From positions 434,001 through 498,000 of the forward strand of contig NZ_JADIKE010000039.1 in NCBI RefSeq assembly GCF_016904955.1: a DNA stretch of 64,000 nt, given 5' to 3'. The DNA is from Dyella flava. Its GTDB lineage: Bacteria > Pseudomonadota > Gammaproteobacteria > Xanthomonadales > Rhodanobacteraceae. Below the pieces are notes generated by a model that worked only from the letters and a program-made list of their open reading frames with translations, was not told the DNA's origin and did not search any database. The position numbers and the translations under genes are program-made. Shown here one piece after another: positions 36,459 through 43,298 of the stretch (the stretch's first letter is position 1; each line of letters begins with the position of its first letter).

Positions 36459-36839
36459 ATGAAAGCCTCGAAAGTCATCGCGATCGGCGTCATGCCGCAA
36501 GCAAAGCTGCGTGAGCGTGTGCTTGCCATTGCGCGCGGTGACTACCGGCCGCAGGCGCGCGACCCCAAAATCTGGTTCACGTCGATGAAAGTGGCGGCCG
36601 ACGTGCTCAGCGATGAAAACCGCGCCTTGCTGCGCACGATCGCCGAGACCCAGCCGGCATCGATCGCTGCGTTGGCCGCCGAGACCGGGAAGAAGGCTAG
36701 CCGCGTCTCGCGGACACTGCACACCCTATCGCGCTATGGACTGGTGGATTTATGGCCGTCGGGCACGTCGCTGCGCCCCGTTGCCAAAGGCGCTACCTAC
36801 CGCATCGTGGTGCGTGAATCGGGGCCACCCATGAATTAG
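36459..36839 (+). CDS. HVO_A0114-like winged-helix DNA-binding protein
   Basis: 126 residues from the ATG at 36459. A winged helix covers most of the chain: WFTSMKVAADVLSDENRALL, IAETQPASIAALAAETGKKA, SRVSRTLHTLSRYGLVDLW. It matches small regulators often encoded beside a DUF6516-type partner as a likely toxin-antitoxin unit; no such partner is seen here, so it may be an orphan antitoxin. The last residues (RESGPPMN) and stop are supplied by the REP-like repeat starting at 36816. Confidence 0.7.
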   Translation: MKASKVIAIGVMPQAKLRERVLAIARGDYRPQARDPKIWFTSMKVAADVLSDENRALLRTIAETQPASIAALAAETGKKASRVSRTLHTLSRYGLVDLWPSGTSLRPVAKGATYRIVVRESGPPMN

Positions 36840-36908
36840 TCCTTCGCTGACGCAGGCGTGCGGCCTAGGCGGATTACGGCCGCTCCGGTCAAAACGCAAT
36901 ATGGCGAC
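36816..36908. repeat. REP-like leader repeat before transposase copy A
   Basis: GAATCGGGGCCACCCATGAA, then TTAGTCCTTCGCTGACGCAG and a GCGGATTACG..CCGCTC..GTCAAA..GCAA block ending just before the transposase ATG. It is the most diverged of the four leader copies. Confidence 0.75.
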
Positions 36909-37175
36909 ATGAGATATCCCCGCCATCACATCGTTGCTCCGGAAGCCGCTGGCTTCTTCCATTGCGTTTCCCGCTGCGTGCGCCGCGCCTTCCTTTGCGG
37001 AGAGGACGCGTACAGCGGACGCTCTTATGAACACCGAAGGGCCTGGGTAGAAGAGCGTTTGCTGATGTTGGCCGAGTGCTTTGCCGTCGGGCTCTATGCC
37101 TATGCGGTAACGAATAGTGGGTTTCTTGGTGTCTCGGTTTCTCCCCCGGTCGCCCGCATGGTCGTCCTGGATTGA
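36909..37175 (+). pseudogene. REP-associated tyrosine transposase, truncated copy A
   Basis: The first 62 or so residues match the intact copies (MRYPRHHIVAPEAAGFFHCV, ERLLMLAECFAVGLYAYAV). The frame then runs into a 92-base sequence (37108-37199) that also follows truncated copy D. The HuH motif and catalytic Tyr are lost, so it is inactive. Confidence 0.85.
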
Positions 37176-37199
37176 TGTTAAATCAGTCACTTAGCTGAA
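37108..37199. repeat. 92-bp repeat, copy 1 (3' flank of a truncated transposase)
   Basis: It begins TAACGAATAGTGGG and ends CACTTAGCTGAA, and appears identical to 40354-40445. It replaces the 3' part of the transposase gene in both places but at different codons. Confidence 0.85.
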
Positions 37200-37268
37200 T
37201 GAAACCGCCCCGGGTTTCCTGGAGGCTGTTTGGTTTGAGTCACGCAGCTTGGCGCAGTGAACTCATGG

Positions 37269-37361
37269 GAATCGGGGCCATCCATGAATTAGTCCTTCGC
37301 TGACGCAGGCGTGGGGCATTGGCGGATTACGACCGCTCTGGTCAAAGCGCAACATGGCGAC
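37269..37361. repeat. REP-like leader repeat before transposase copy B
   Basis: It starts GAATCGGGGCCATCCATGAA and continues TTAGTCCTTCGCTGACGCAG and GGCATTGGCGGATTACGACC. It is nearly identical to the copies at 38292 and 39823. Confidence 0.8.
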
Positions 37362-38315
37362 ATGAGATATCCCCGCCATCACATCGTTGCTCCGGAAGCC
37401 GCTGGCTTCTTCCATTGCGTCTCCCGCTGTGTCCGCCGCGCCTTCCTTTGCGGAGAGGACGCGTACAGCGGGCGTTCCTATGAACACCGAAGGGCCTGGG
37501 TAGAAGAGCGTTTGCTGATGTTGGCGGAGTGCTTTGCCGTCGGGCTTTATGCCTACGCCGTCATGAGCAATCACGTGCACGTGGTCCTGCATGTTGATCC
37601 ACAGGCGGCCAACGACTGGTCCGATGAAGAAGTGGCGGAACGGTGGGTTCGGCTGTTTCCCGTGTACGTGGACGAAGTGATTGACGAACGGCTGTGCCGG
37701 GAGAAAGCCCAGCGTCTGCAGGGCGACCCGGAACGGATGGTGGAGCTACGCCGCCGGATGGGTAGCCTGTCGTGGTTCATGCGTTGCTTGAACGAGTCGA
37801 TTGCTCGCCAGGCCAATCGCGAGGACGGTTGCACCGGTCGCTTCTGGGAAGGGCGATTCAAGTGCCAGGCCCTGCTGGATGAGCAAGCTGTTCTTGCGTG
37901 CATGGCTTATGTCGACCTCAATCCGATCCGTGCGGGCATGGCGAAAGAGCTAACAGCCTCGGAGCACGCCTCGATTCGCCGCCGGATACAGCACGGGCAG
38001 GCCAGGGCAAAGTCACTGACCGCATCGTTGCGCCCGCTGGTCGGCATGCCATCGTCTCCACGGCTTTCAGTGCGAGCCATCGATTACCTGGAATTGGTGG
38101 ACTGGAGTGGCCGGGTTGTGCGTCAGGACAAGCGTGGATCGATCGCGCCTGAGGCCCCCTCGGTGCTTGCGCAACTTGGTATGCGTGAGTTGCAGTGGCA
38201 ATCACAAATGCTGGGCATTGAAAGCCGTTATTGGCGCGCGGTGGGCACGGTGGAATCCCTGATGGCCAAGGCGAGGGCCTTGGGACAGGGGGAATCGGGG
38301 CCATCCATGAATTAG
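37362..38315 (+). CDS. REP-associated tyrosine transposase (RAYT), copy B
   Basis: 317 residues of the Y1 (IS200-like) transposase superfamily. The HuH metal site is SNHVHVVLHV, an Arg/Glu-rich helical region carries the (E/D)RLCREKAQRL type motif, and the C-terminal RFWEGRFKCQALLD and MAYVDLNPIRAGM signature contains the catalytic Tyr. RAYTs nick and rejoin single-stranded REP DNA and spread REP elements. The last residues (GQGESGPSMN) and stop come from the REP-like repeat that leads into copy C, so the natural end is missing. It is nearly identical to copy C with a period of 1023 bases, a recent tandem duplication. Confidence 0.92.
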   Translation: MRYPRHHIVAPEAAGFFHCVSRCVRRAFLCGEDAYSGRSYEHRRAWVEERLLMLAECFAVGLYAYAVMSNHVHVVLHVDPQAANDWSDEEVAERWVRLFPVYVDEVIDERLCREKAQRLQGDPERMVELRRRMGSLSWFMRCLNESIARQANREDGCTGRFWEGRFKCQALLDEQAVLACMAYVDLNPIRAGMAKELTASEHASIRRRIQHGQARAKSLTASLRPLVGMPSSPRLSVRAIDYLELVDWSGRVVRQDKRGSIAPEAPSVLAQLGMRELQWQSQMLGIESRYWRAVGTVESLMAKARALGQGESGPSMN

Positions 38316-38384
38316 TCCTTCGCTGACGCAGGCGTGGGGCATTGGCGGATTACGACCGCTCTGGTCAAAGCGCAACATGGCGAC
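38292..38384. repeat. REP-like leader repeat before transposase copy C
   Basis: Same GAATCGGGGCCATCCATGAA start as at 37269. It doubles as the last codons and stop of copy B. Confidence 0.8.
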
Positions 38385-39359
38385 ATGAGATATCCCCGCC
38401 ATCACATCGTTGCTCCGGAAGCCGCTGGCTTCTTCCATTGCGTCTCCCGCTGTGTCCGCCGCGCCTTCCTTTGCGGAGAGGACGCGTACAGCGGGCGTTC
38501 CTATGAACACCGAAGGGCCTGGGTAGAAGAGCGTTTGCTGATGTTGGCGGAGTGCTTTGCCGTCGGGCTTTATGCCTACGCCGTCATGAGCAATCACGTG
38601 CACGTGGTCCTGCATGTTGATCCACAGGCGGCCAACGACTGGTCCGATGAAGAAGTGGCGGAACGGTGGGTTCGGCTGTTTCCCGTGTACGTGGACGAAG
38701 TGATTGACGAACGGCTGTGCCGGGAGAAAGCCCAGCGTCTGCAGGGCGACCCGGAACGGATGGTGGAGCTACGCCGCCGGATGGGTAGCCTGTCGTGGTT
38801 CATGCGTTGCTTGAACGAGTCGATTGCTCGCCAGGCCAATCGCGAGGACGGTTGCACCGGTCGCTTCTGGGAAGGGCGATTCAAGTGCCAGGCCCTGCTG
38901 GATGAGCAAGCTGTTCTTGCGTGCATGGCTTATGTCGACCTCAATCCGATCCGTGCGGGCATGGCGAAAGAGCTAACAGCCTCGGAGCACGCCTCGATTC
39001 GCCGCCGGATACAGCACGGGCAGGCCAGGGCAAAGTCACTGACCGCATCGTTGCGCCCGCTGGTCGGCATGCCATCGTCTCCACGGCTTTCAGTGCGAGC
39101 CATCGATTACCTGGAATTGGTGGACTGGAGTGGCCGGGTTGTGCGTCAGGACAAGCGTGGATCGATCACGCCCCAGGCACCCTCGGTACTTGCGCAGCTT
39201 GGTTTGCGCGAGCTGCAGTGGCATTCGCAAATGCTAGGCATTGAAAGCCGCTACTGGCGTGCGGTGGGTACGGCGGAATCTTTGATTGCCAAGGCGCGGG
39301 CCCTGGGGCAGTGCTGGCTAAAAGGGGCTGGAAGGGGGCGACGCCCCGTATACGGGTAA
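38385..39359 (+). CDS. REP-associated tyrosine transposase (RAYT), copy C
   Basis: 324 residues. Identical to copy B through about residue 255 by eye and then with scattered substitutions (GSITPQAPSVLAQLGLREL in place of GSIAPEAPSVLAQLGMREL). It keeps what looks like the natural end (ARALGQCWLKGAGRGRRPVYG split at the Lys), so it is the only copy with an apparently complete 3' end. HuH (SNHVHVVLHV) and the catalytic Tyr region are intact. Likely the active member of the set. Confidence 0.92.
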   Translation: MRYPRHHIVAPEAAGFFHCVSRCVRRAFLCGEDAYSGRSYEHRRAWVEERLLMLAECFAVGLYAYAVMSNHVHVVLHVDPQAANDWSDEEVAERWVRLFPVYVDEVIDERLCREKAQRLQGDPERMVELRRRMGSLSWFMRCLNESIARQANREDGCTGRFWEGRFKCQALLDEQAVLACMAYVDLNPIRAGMAKELTASEHASIRRRIQHGQARAKSLTASLRPLVGMPSSPRLSVRAIDYLELVDWSGRVVRQDKRGSITPQAPSVLAQLGLRELQWHSQMLGIESRYWRAVGTAESLIAKARALGQCWLKGAGRGRRPVYG

Positions 39360-39822
39360 GTTCGAGGGGCGATTAACTGGCAAGCATGTATTGGCGGTTG
39401 AGGAAGGAGCCGCCTCGGTGGCGAACTCGGGGTAAGCGACCTCGATCCATCGTGCGTTGTCGAAGTTGAGTTGCTGAAGTCGACAAGCGGATAAGCACCA
39501 AGGGACATGCTGTAAGTGCGGGAAGTACGAGCAAGCCTAGATACTGGCTCTGGCTTGCTCGTGCATTGAGCTTGGCGGTCAAATAGTGGATGTCCCTGTT
39601 CTTCCTTTGTGGAGCTTTCCGGGGCACCGCAAGATATCAAAGGCAATAGTGAAGGGGCCTCTAATGAGGTGGATGACATATATGCAAAACGTGTGTACGG
39701 AAAGACTAGACTAGATGTTCCCAAGTAATCTGCGGAAATAGCCGGCTAGATTTGATGTTCCAGACACTGTACTGCCTGAAGAAGAGCCGCCATTCAATCC
39801 AGCGGGTAGCGCAGGGTGCGTG
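39360..39822. other. Intergenic stretch with gene remnants
   Basis: No complete gene. The first 100 bases hold a short open stretch (GRLTGKHVLAVEEGAASVAN) that continues after a one-base shift as SDLDPSCVVEVELLKSTSG, perhaps a broken gene. 39553-39600 repeats the start of the Rhs-like gene, followed by a 19-codon reading frame. A separate open tail ends DDIYAKRVYGKTRLDVPK at 39728, possibly the end of a lost toxin or Rhs gene. Confidence 0.45.
39553..39600. repeat. 48-bp direct repeat, copy 2
   Basis: It matches 29462-29509 with about three differences and again places an ATG (39590) just after an in-frame TAG. Here the frame closes after 19 codons. Confidence 0.75.
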
Positions 39823-39915
39823 GAATCGGGGCCACCCATGAATTAATCCTTCGCTGACGCAGGCGTGGGGCATTGGCGGATTACGACCGCTCTGGTCAAA
39901 GCGCAACATGGCGAC
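39823..39915. repeat. REP-like leader repeat before transposase copy D
   Basis: GAATCGGGGCCACCCATGAA followed by TTAATCCTTCGCTGACGCAG, with the GGCATTGGCGGATTACGACC block as before copies B and C. Confidence 0.8.
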
Positions 39916-40356
39916 ATGAGATATCCCCGCCATCACATCGTCGCTCCGGAAGCCGCTGGCTTCTTCCATTGCGTTTCCCGCTGCGTGCGCCGCGCCTTCC
40001 TTTGCGGAGAGGACGCGTACAGCGGACGCTCTTATGAACACCGAAGGGCCTGGGTAGAAGAGCGTTTGCTGATGTTGGCCGAGTGCTTTGCCGTCGAGCT
40101 CTATGCCTATGCGGTCATGAGCAATCACGTGCACGTAGTCTTGCACGTTGATCCGCAGGCGGCCAACGACTGGTCCGATGAAGAAGTAGCCGAACGGTGG
40201 GTTCGGCTGTTTCCCGTGTACATGGACGAAGTGATCGACGAACGGCTGTGCCGGGAGAAAGCCCAGCGTCTGCAAGGCGACCCGGAACGGATGGTGGAGC
40301 TGCGCCGCCGGCTGGGTAGCCTGTCATGGTTCATGCGTTGCTTTCTATTGAGATAA
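39916..40356 (+). pseudogene. REP-associated tyrosine transposase, truncated copy D
   Basis: 146 residues. It matches the intact copies through GSLSWFMRC (HuH motif present), then ends in FLLR and a stop at the edge of the 92-base repeat. The catalytic Tyr region is missing. Scattered differences (for example AVELYAYAV for AVGLYAYAV, and YMDEV for YVDEV) show it is older than the B/C duplication. Confidence 0.85.
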
Positions 40357-40445
40357 CGAATAGTGGGTTTCTTGGTGTCTCGGTTTCTCCCCCGGTCGCC
40401 CGCATGGTCGTCCTGGATTGATGTTAAATCAGTCACTTAGCTGAA
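40354..40445. repeat. 92-bp repeat, copy 2
   Basis: Identical by eye to 37108-37199. It ends 51 bases before the YefM operator. Confidence 0.85.
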
Positions 40446-40496
40446 CGTCTTTCTTGGTTTACTTGCTCGCTTCGGTAGGCATGGCCTAACATCAAG

Positions 40497-40516
40497 TTGT
40501 ACTTATAGGCGTACAA
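40497..40516. promoter_or_regulatory. Putative YefM operator palindrome
   Basis: TTGTAC (40497-40502) and GTACAA (40511-40516) form an inverted repeat 14 bases before the antitoxin ATG. TGTAC-type palindromes are typical YefM-YoeB binding sites. Confidence 0.6.
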
Positions 40517-40529
40517 GTTGGAGAACCCC

Positions 40530-40991
40530 ATGCGGACCATCAATTTCAGTGAGGCGCGCAGCAACCTGAAAAAGGTGCTCGATACCGTGACCGCAGACCA
40601 CACGATCACCATCGTGACCCGCCGCGATTCGGAAGATGCGGTGATCATGTCGCTTGCCGATTACAACGCCATGCAGGAGACCCTTTATCTGTTTGGTAAC
40701 CCGGTTAATGCGGAGCGGCTGCACGCTGCCATGGCAGAAGCGGAAGCGTCACTGCCAGAGGGAGCTCGTGTCCTGGGGCCGAAGCGGGGTGGTGGTGGTG
40801 CCCTTGCTGGGGTTATTGCCGAAGTCATCTCAAAGGCACGCTCCAAGGCAGTCAGGCTACGCGAGCGCGATGCGATCACAGCCGATGATGATGGCCGTCA
40901 ACTCAAAAGCACGCCCCCGAAGCGCAAGGTCAAGGAAAAAGTTGCGTCCAAGGCCGTCAAGAAGGCGGCTACCTCGAAAAGGCGTGCATGA
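40530..40991 (+). CDS. yefM: YefM-type antitoxin with long basic C-terminal extension
   Basis: 153 residues. The N-terminal 82 are a standard Phd/YefM antitoxin (MRTINFSEARSNLKKVLDTV, VTRRDSEDAVIMSLADYNAM, QETLYLFGNPVNAERL). It should bind its own promoter and neutralise YoeB. The C-terminal 70 residues are unusual: Gly-rich, then strongly basic (KSTPPKRKVKEKVASKAVKK and on), almost doubling the usual length. It is followed directly by the toxin gene, with no spacer. Confidence 0.9.
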   Translation: MRTINFSEARSNLKKVLDTVTADHTITIVTRRDSEDAVIMSLADYNAMQETLYLFGNPVNAERLHAAMAEAEASLPEGARVLGPKRGGGGALAGVIAEVISKARSKAVRLRERDAITADDDGRQLKSTPPKRKVKEKVASKAVKKAATSKRRA

Positions 40992-41318
40992 ATGGCCATC
41001 CAGAAGGAAAGGGAAAACCTCTGGTGGATGGGCAAGGCTTGGGAGGATTACCTCTACTGGCAGGAAACAGATCCCAAGATGGTCGATGGCATCAATGAAC
41101 TCATTAAAGAGATCCGGCGCGACCCGTGGAAGGGAAAGGGAAGTCCGGAGCCGCTAAAGGCCAATTGGGCGGGTTGGTGGTCCCGCCGAATTACCTTGGA
41201 ACATCGCCTTGTTTACCGGCTATTTGATATGGATGGCTCTTCGAAGGGGCAAGGCAAGGCCGGGAAAATTACTGTGATCCAGATTGCGCAGTGTCGGTAT
41301 CACTACCAAAAGAAATGA
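40992..41318 (+). CDS. yoeB: YoeB-type toxin (mRNA interferase)
   Basis: 108 residues starting right after the antitoxin stop. YoeB signatures: WWMGKAWEDYLYWQETDPKM, INELIKEIRRDPWKGKGSPE, PLKANWAGWWSRRITLEHRL, VYRLF, and the terminal AQCRYHYQKK with the catalytic His-Tyr. YoeB cuts mRNA on the ribosome. It is longer than usual (about 85) because of an N-terminal addition and a GSSKGQGKAGK loop before the last strand. Catalytic residues are retained, so it should be active. Confidence 0.93.
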   Translation: MAIQKERENLWWMGKAWEDYLYWQETDPKMVDGINELIKEIRRDPWKGKGSPEPLKANWAGWWSRRITLEHRLVYRLFDMDGSSKGQGKAGKITVIQIAQCRYHYQKK

Positions 41319-41390
41319 GTCGCAGTGGTTTATCGAACGGGTGCGGAGCTCACGAGTAATCCTGAGGTGTTCCCGCGTATTTCGAGCCTT

Positions 41391-41510
41391 CATTCACGCG
41401 AAAGCGGAGGCGTCCTGCAATAGCGAAGCTGGGCAATCCATGTTGCTTTAAGAGCAAGATGGATTGCCCAGCACCGCTGTTATGAGGCGCCTCAACTTTC
41501 GTGGGAATGA
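41391..41510. repeat. Long hairpin repeat (CATTCNCGCGAAAGCGG family), degenerate copy
   Basis: A 120-base imperfect palindrome: GCTGGGCAATCCAT and ATGGATTGCCCAGC are the inner arms; CGAAAGCGGAGGCG and CGCCTCAACTTTCG are outer arms. It is related to the hairpin units at 44840-44945 and 45015-45090. It occupies the gap after YoeB; no gene is seen there. Confidence 0.75.
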
Positions 41511-41603
41511 CGGCGACGCGAGTTTTTTTTGCAATGCAGATGCTTTGTTTGAACGGCGAAAAATGGTGGCTCAGGAGCTAACCAACCTGACTGATCTCGA
41601 CAT

Positions 41604-41873
41604 TTAATGGCGCCGGTGCGTCCGAGAAGTCCGCGAGCTCATCCACTCCATCGCCGACAGCGCGTCATCGAGCTGCAGACCGAAGTTCTCGAAGCATTGC
41701 CCCAGCATAGATCGCTGGATTTCCAGCGGCTCGCATTCTTCGGCCTGCGTGGCGGCGAAGGCCATGTGGGCCATCAACAGGAGTTGATCGCGGATCTGCT
41801 CCAGCTTTTCGACGTTTTCTTCGCGCAGCAGATAGCCGTGTGGCGCTTTAGCCACGTCGCGTGGTTTGCTCAT
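41604..41873 (-). CDS. XAC0095-like small protein
   Basis: 89 residues. It resembles the XAC0095-like proteins known mainly from Xanthomonadales: a YLLREENVEKLEQIRDQLLL opening, LMAHMAFAATQAEEC, and FENFGLQLDDALSAMEWM. The function is unknown. It is a paralogue of the next gene, with the same YLL..E...L..LQ/IR..L.LMA core, and lies 43 bases downstream of it, so both probably share a transcript. Confidence 0.65.
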   Translation of the reverse strand: MSKPRDVAKAPHGYLLREENVEKLEQIRDQLLLMAHMAFAATQAEECEPLEIQRSMLGQCFENFGLQLDDALSAMEWMSSRTSRTHRRH

Positions 41874-41916
41874 GGGGCACTCCGTGATGCGGATCGCGCG
41901 GGGGACTGGCGCTTGA

Positions 41917-42189
41917 TCATTGCAGCGTCAGGTTTCGAGGCTCGATGTCGTTGCGTTGCTCCAGATGCGCCAGGGCATCGCCAATCAGTTTGCTGATGAT
42001 TCGAAAGGTGAGTTGCATTTCCCAGCGGGGAATGGTCAAGGTCTCGCCTTCGTTGGCTTGCTGGTCTTCGTCGTAGGCGACGTTGGCCATGAGCAACAGC
42101 AGTTGCTGGAGGTTTTTCAGTTCGTCGTACTCTTTTGCGGACAGCAGGTAGTGCCGTGATCCGGTCGGGTCGCCGTAGGTGTCTTCCAT
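41917..42189 (-). CDS. XAC0095-like small protein, paralogue
   Basis: 90 residues from the ATG at 42189; a longer in-frame start at 42291 adds a Cys-containing segment with no likeness. The core is RHYLLSAKEYDELKNLQQLL, LLMANVAYDEDQQANEGETL and FRIISKLIGDALAHLEQRND. It appears to be a duplicate of the downstream gene in an otherwise repeat-rich stretch. Confidence 0.65.
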   Translation of the reverse strand: MEDTYGDPTGSRHYLLSAKEYDELKNLQQLLLLMANVAYDEDQQANEGETLTIPRWEMQLTFRIISKLIGDALAHLEQRNDIEPRNLTLQ

Positions 42190-42294
42190 GGGTGTTCTCC
42201 ACACGTTTAGGTCGCCCGCGCATTGCGCGCGGGCGAAGGGACTGCAAGAAACATCCTGCTCGTTGGTCGGAATCAGCTGATTCCGGCCCATCGA

Positions 42295-42405
42295 TTACCC
42301 ACTTAGGGCTCGACGTCGCGCCGGCAGCGCGGCGGTGAAGCAAGGGGAATGCACCAGGGCGGGGTCACGCAAGCGTGCGGGTGCCGTAAGATCGAGCGTA
42401 GCCAT
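42295..42405 (-). CDS. Short peptide ORF, uncertain
   Basis: 36 residues (MATLDLTAPARLRDPALVHS to ARRRALSG) with a good AGGAG ribosome site 7 bases before the ATG at 42405. It lies 105 bases upstream of the XAC0095-like pair on the same strand. No family is recognised. It could be a leader peptide or a chance frame. Confidence 0.3.
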   Translation of the reverse strand: MATLDLTAPARLRDPALVHSPCFTAALPARRRALSG

Positions 42406-42684
42406 TATTGACTCCTGTAGAGAGTTGATTGTGGTTAGCGGATCGTTTGGGTTGCAGCCCAGGCGATCCGCGCTTACTTCACTAGTGTCGGATGTGCCGT
42501 TGTCATCGCTGGGGATGGGCACGTCCGACATGCGTAATCTCTCATGGGTACGAGTGCTGCGGTATCAGGTGACGCGAAATATTCTGAAGGGGGATGTCGC
42601 TGTGGTTGCGCTGCCTGTTCTTGTATTCGTGCGGAAATAGTTCTGTTTCGCCTACATGCTGTGATGGTTGCCTTTCCCGCATTG

Positions 42685-42725
42685 GCTCCCTCTCCCCTTC
42701 GGGGAGAGGGGTGGGGTGAGGGGCT
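42685..42725. repeat. CCCTCTCCCC..GGGGAGAGGG hairpin repeat
   Basis: CCCTCTCCCCTTC with GGGGAGAGGG and GGGGTGAGGGGC. Similar units lie at about 21210-21295, 47428-47465 and 57690-57830, so this is an interspersed intergenic repeat. Confidence 0.6.
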
Positions 42726-42792
42726 GGGCTTGCCTCGAGCGTTATGGCTTCGACGTGATGTTTCTCTGGATGCTCACGCTGCGCATCCACTT

Positions 42793-42977
42793 CATCGCGA
42801 GGTTGGCCCCTCACCTCAGTCCTCTCTCCCACAGGGACTAGCTTTGCGTCGCCCGGAGGGGAGAGGAAGAAAAGCATGGTGCGTTTCTTTGGATATTCAT
42901 CGCTAGGTTGGCTCCTCACCTCGGTCCTCTCTCCCACAGGGACTAGCTTTGCGTCGCCCGGAGGGGAGAGGAAGAAA
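42793..42977. repeat. Pair of 80-bp direct repeats
   Basis: 42793-42873 and 42898-42977 share CATCGC(G/T)AGGTTGGC and a long TCCTCTCTCCCACAGGGACT..GGGGAGAGG block, with only a few differences. No gene is supported in 42406-43017. Confidence 0.7.
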
Positions 42978-43017
42978 GCGGCCTCCGCTGGAGGGGAGAT
43001 GAGGAAAAGCGGGGCAA

Positions 43018-43044
43018 CAAAAAAGCCGGCGCAAGGCCGGCTTT
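43018..43044 (-). terminator. Terminator of tRNA-Pro
   Basis: On the minus strand AAAGCCGGC, a short loop, GCCGGCTTT and a run of T follow the tRNA 3' end by 14 bases. Confidence 0.85.
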
Positions 43045-43057
43045 CTCATGAAACATT

Positions 43058-43133
43058 GGTCGGGGTGACATGATTCGAACATGCGACTTCTACGTCCCGA
43101 ACGTAGCGCTCTACCAGGCTGAGCTACACCCCG
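43058..43133 (-). tRNA. tRNA-Pro (anticodon CGG)
   Basis: On the minus strand the gene starts CGGGGTGTAGCTCAGCC and ends CACCCCGACCA with an encoded CCA. The anticodon stem CTACG/CGTAG encloses TTCGGGA, so the anticodon is CGG, reading CCG. The acceptor stem CGGGGTG/CACCCCG and the T-loop GTTCGAATC are intact. It is transcribed toward the repeat region, away from hisS. Confidence 0.95.
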
Positions 43134-43298
43134 CGGGAGCCGCGTATCTTAACGGGGCTCGGTGAGCTTGGCAACAGGCGCAGAGCGGTTTGCGGGTGGG
43201 GTTTTGCCGCGGGTTGCGGGGCGGGGTGGCATGGGGGCTTCTGCTACGCTATAGGGCTGCCATCGCTCGGCTTTTTTTACAACATTCAAGAGGATTCC

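Noticed and set aside
36750..37190. Minus-strand frame starting MTDLTSIQDDHAG, repeated at 40125-40436
   Set aside because: It is the reverse reading of the 92-bp repeat and the transposase gene; the shared residues come from the DNA repeat, not from a protein family.
39251..39724. 157-codon minus-strand frame
   Set aside because: It overlaps the end of transposase copy C and repeats, with no ribosome site or family likeness.
42335..42906. Plus-strand frames of 101 and 120 codons
   Set aside because: They consist largely of the CTCTCCCC and 80-bp repeats and carry no motif.
43058..43133. tRNA-Pro as the attachment site of the island
   Set aside because: No copy of the tRNA 3' end was seen at the other side of the island and no integrase gene is present.
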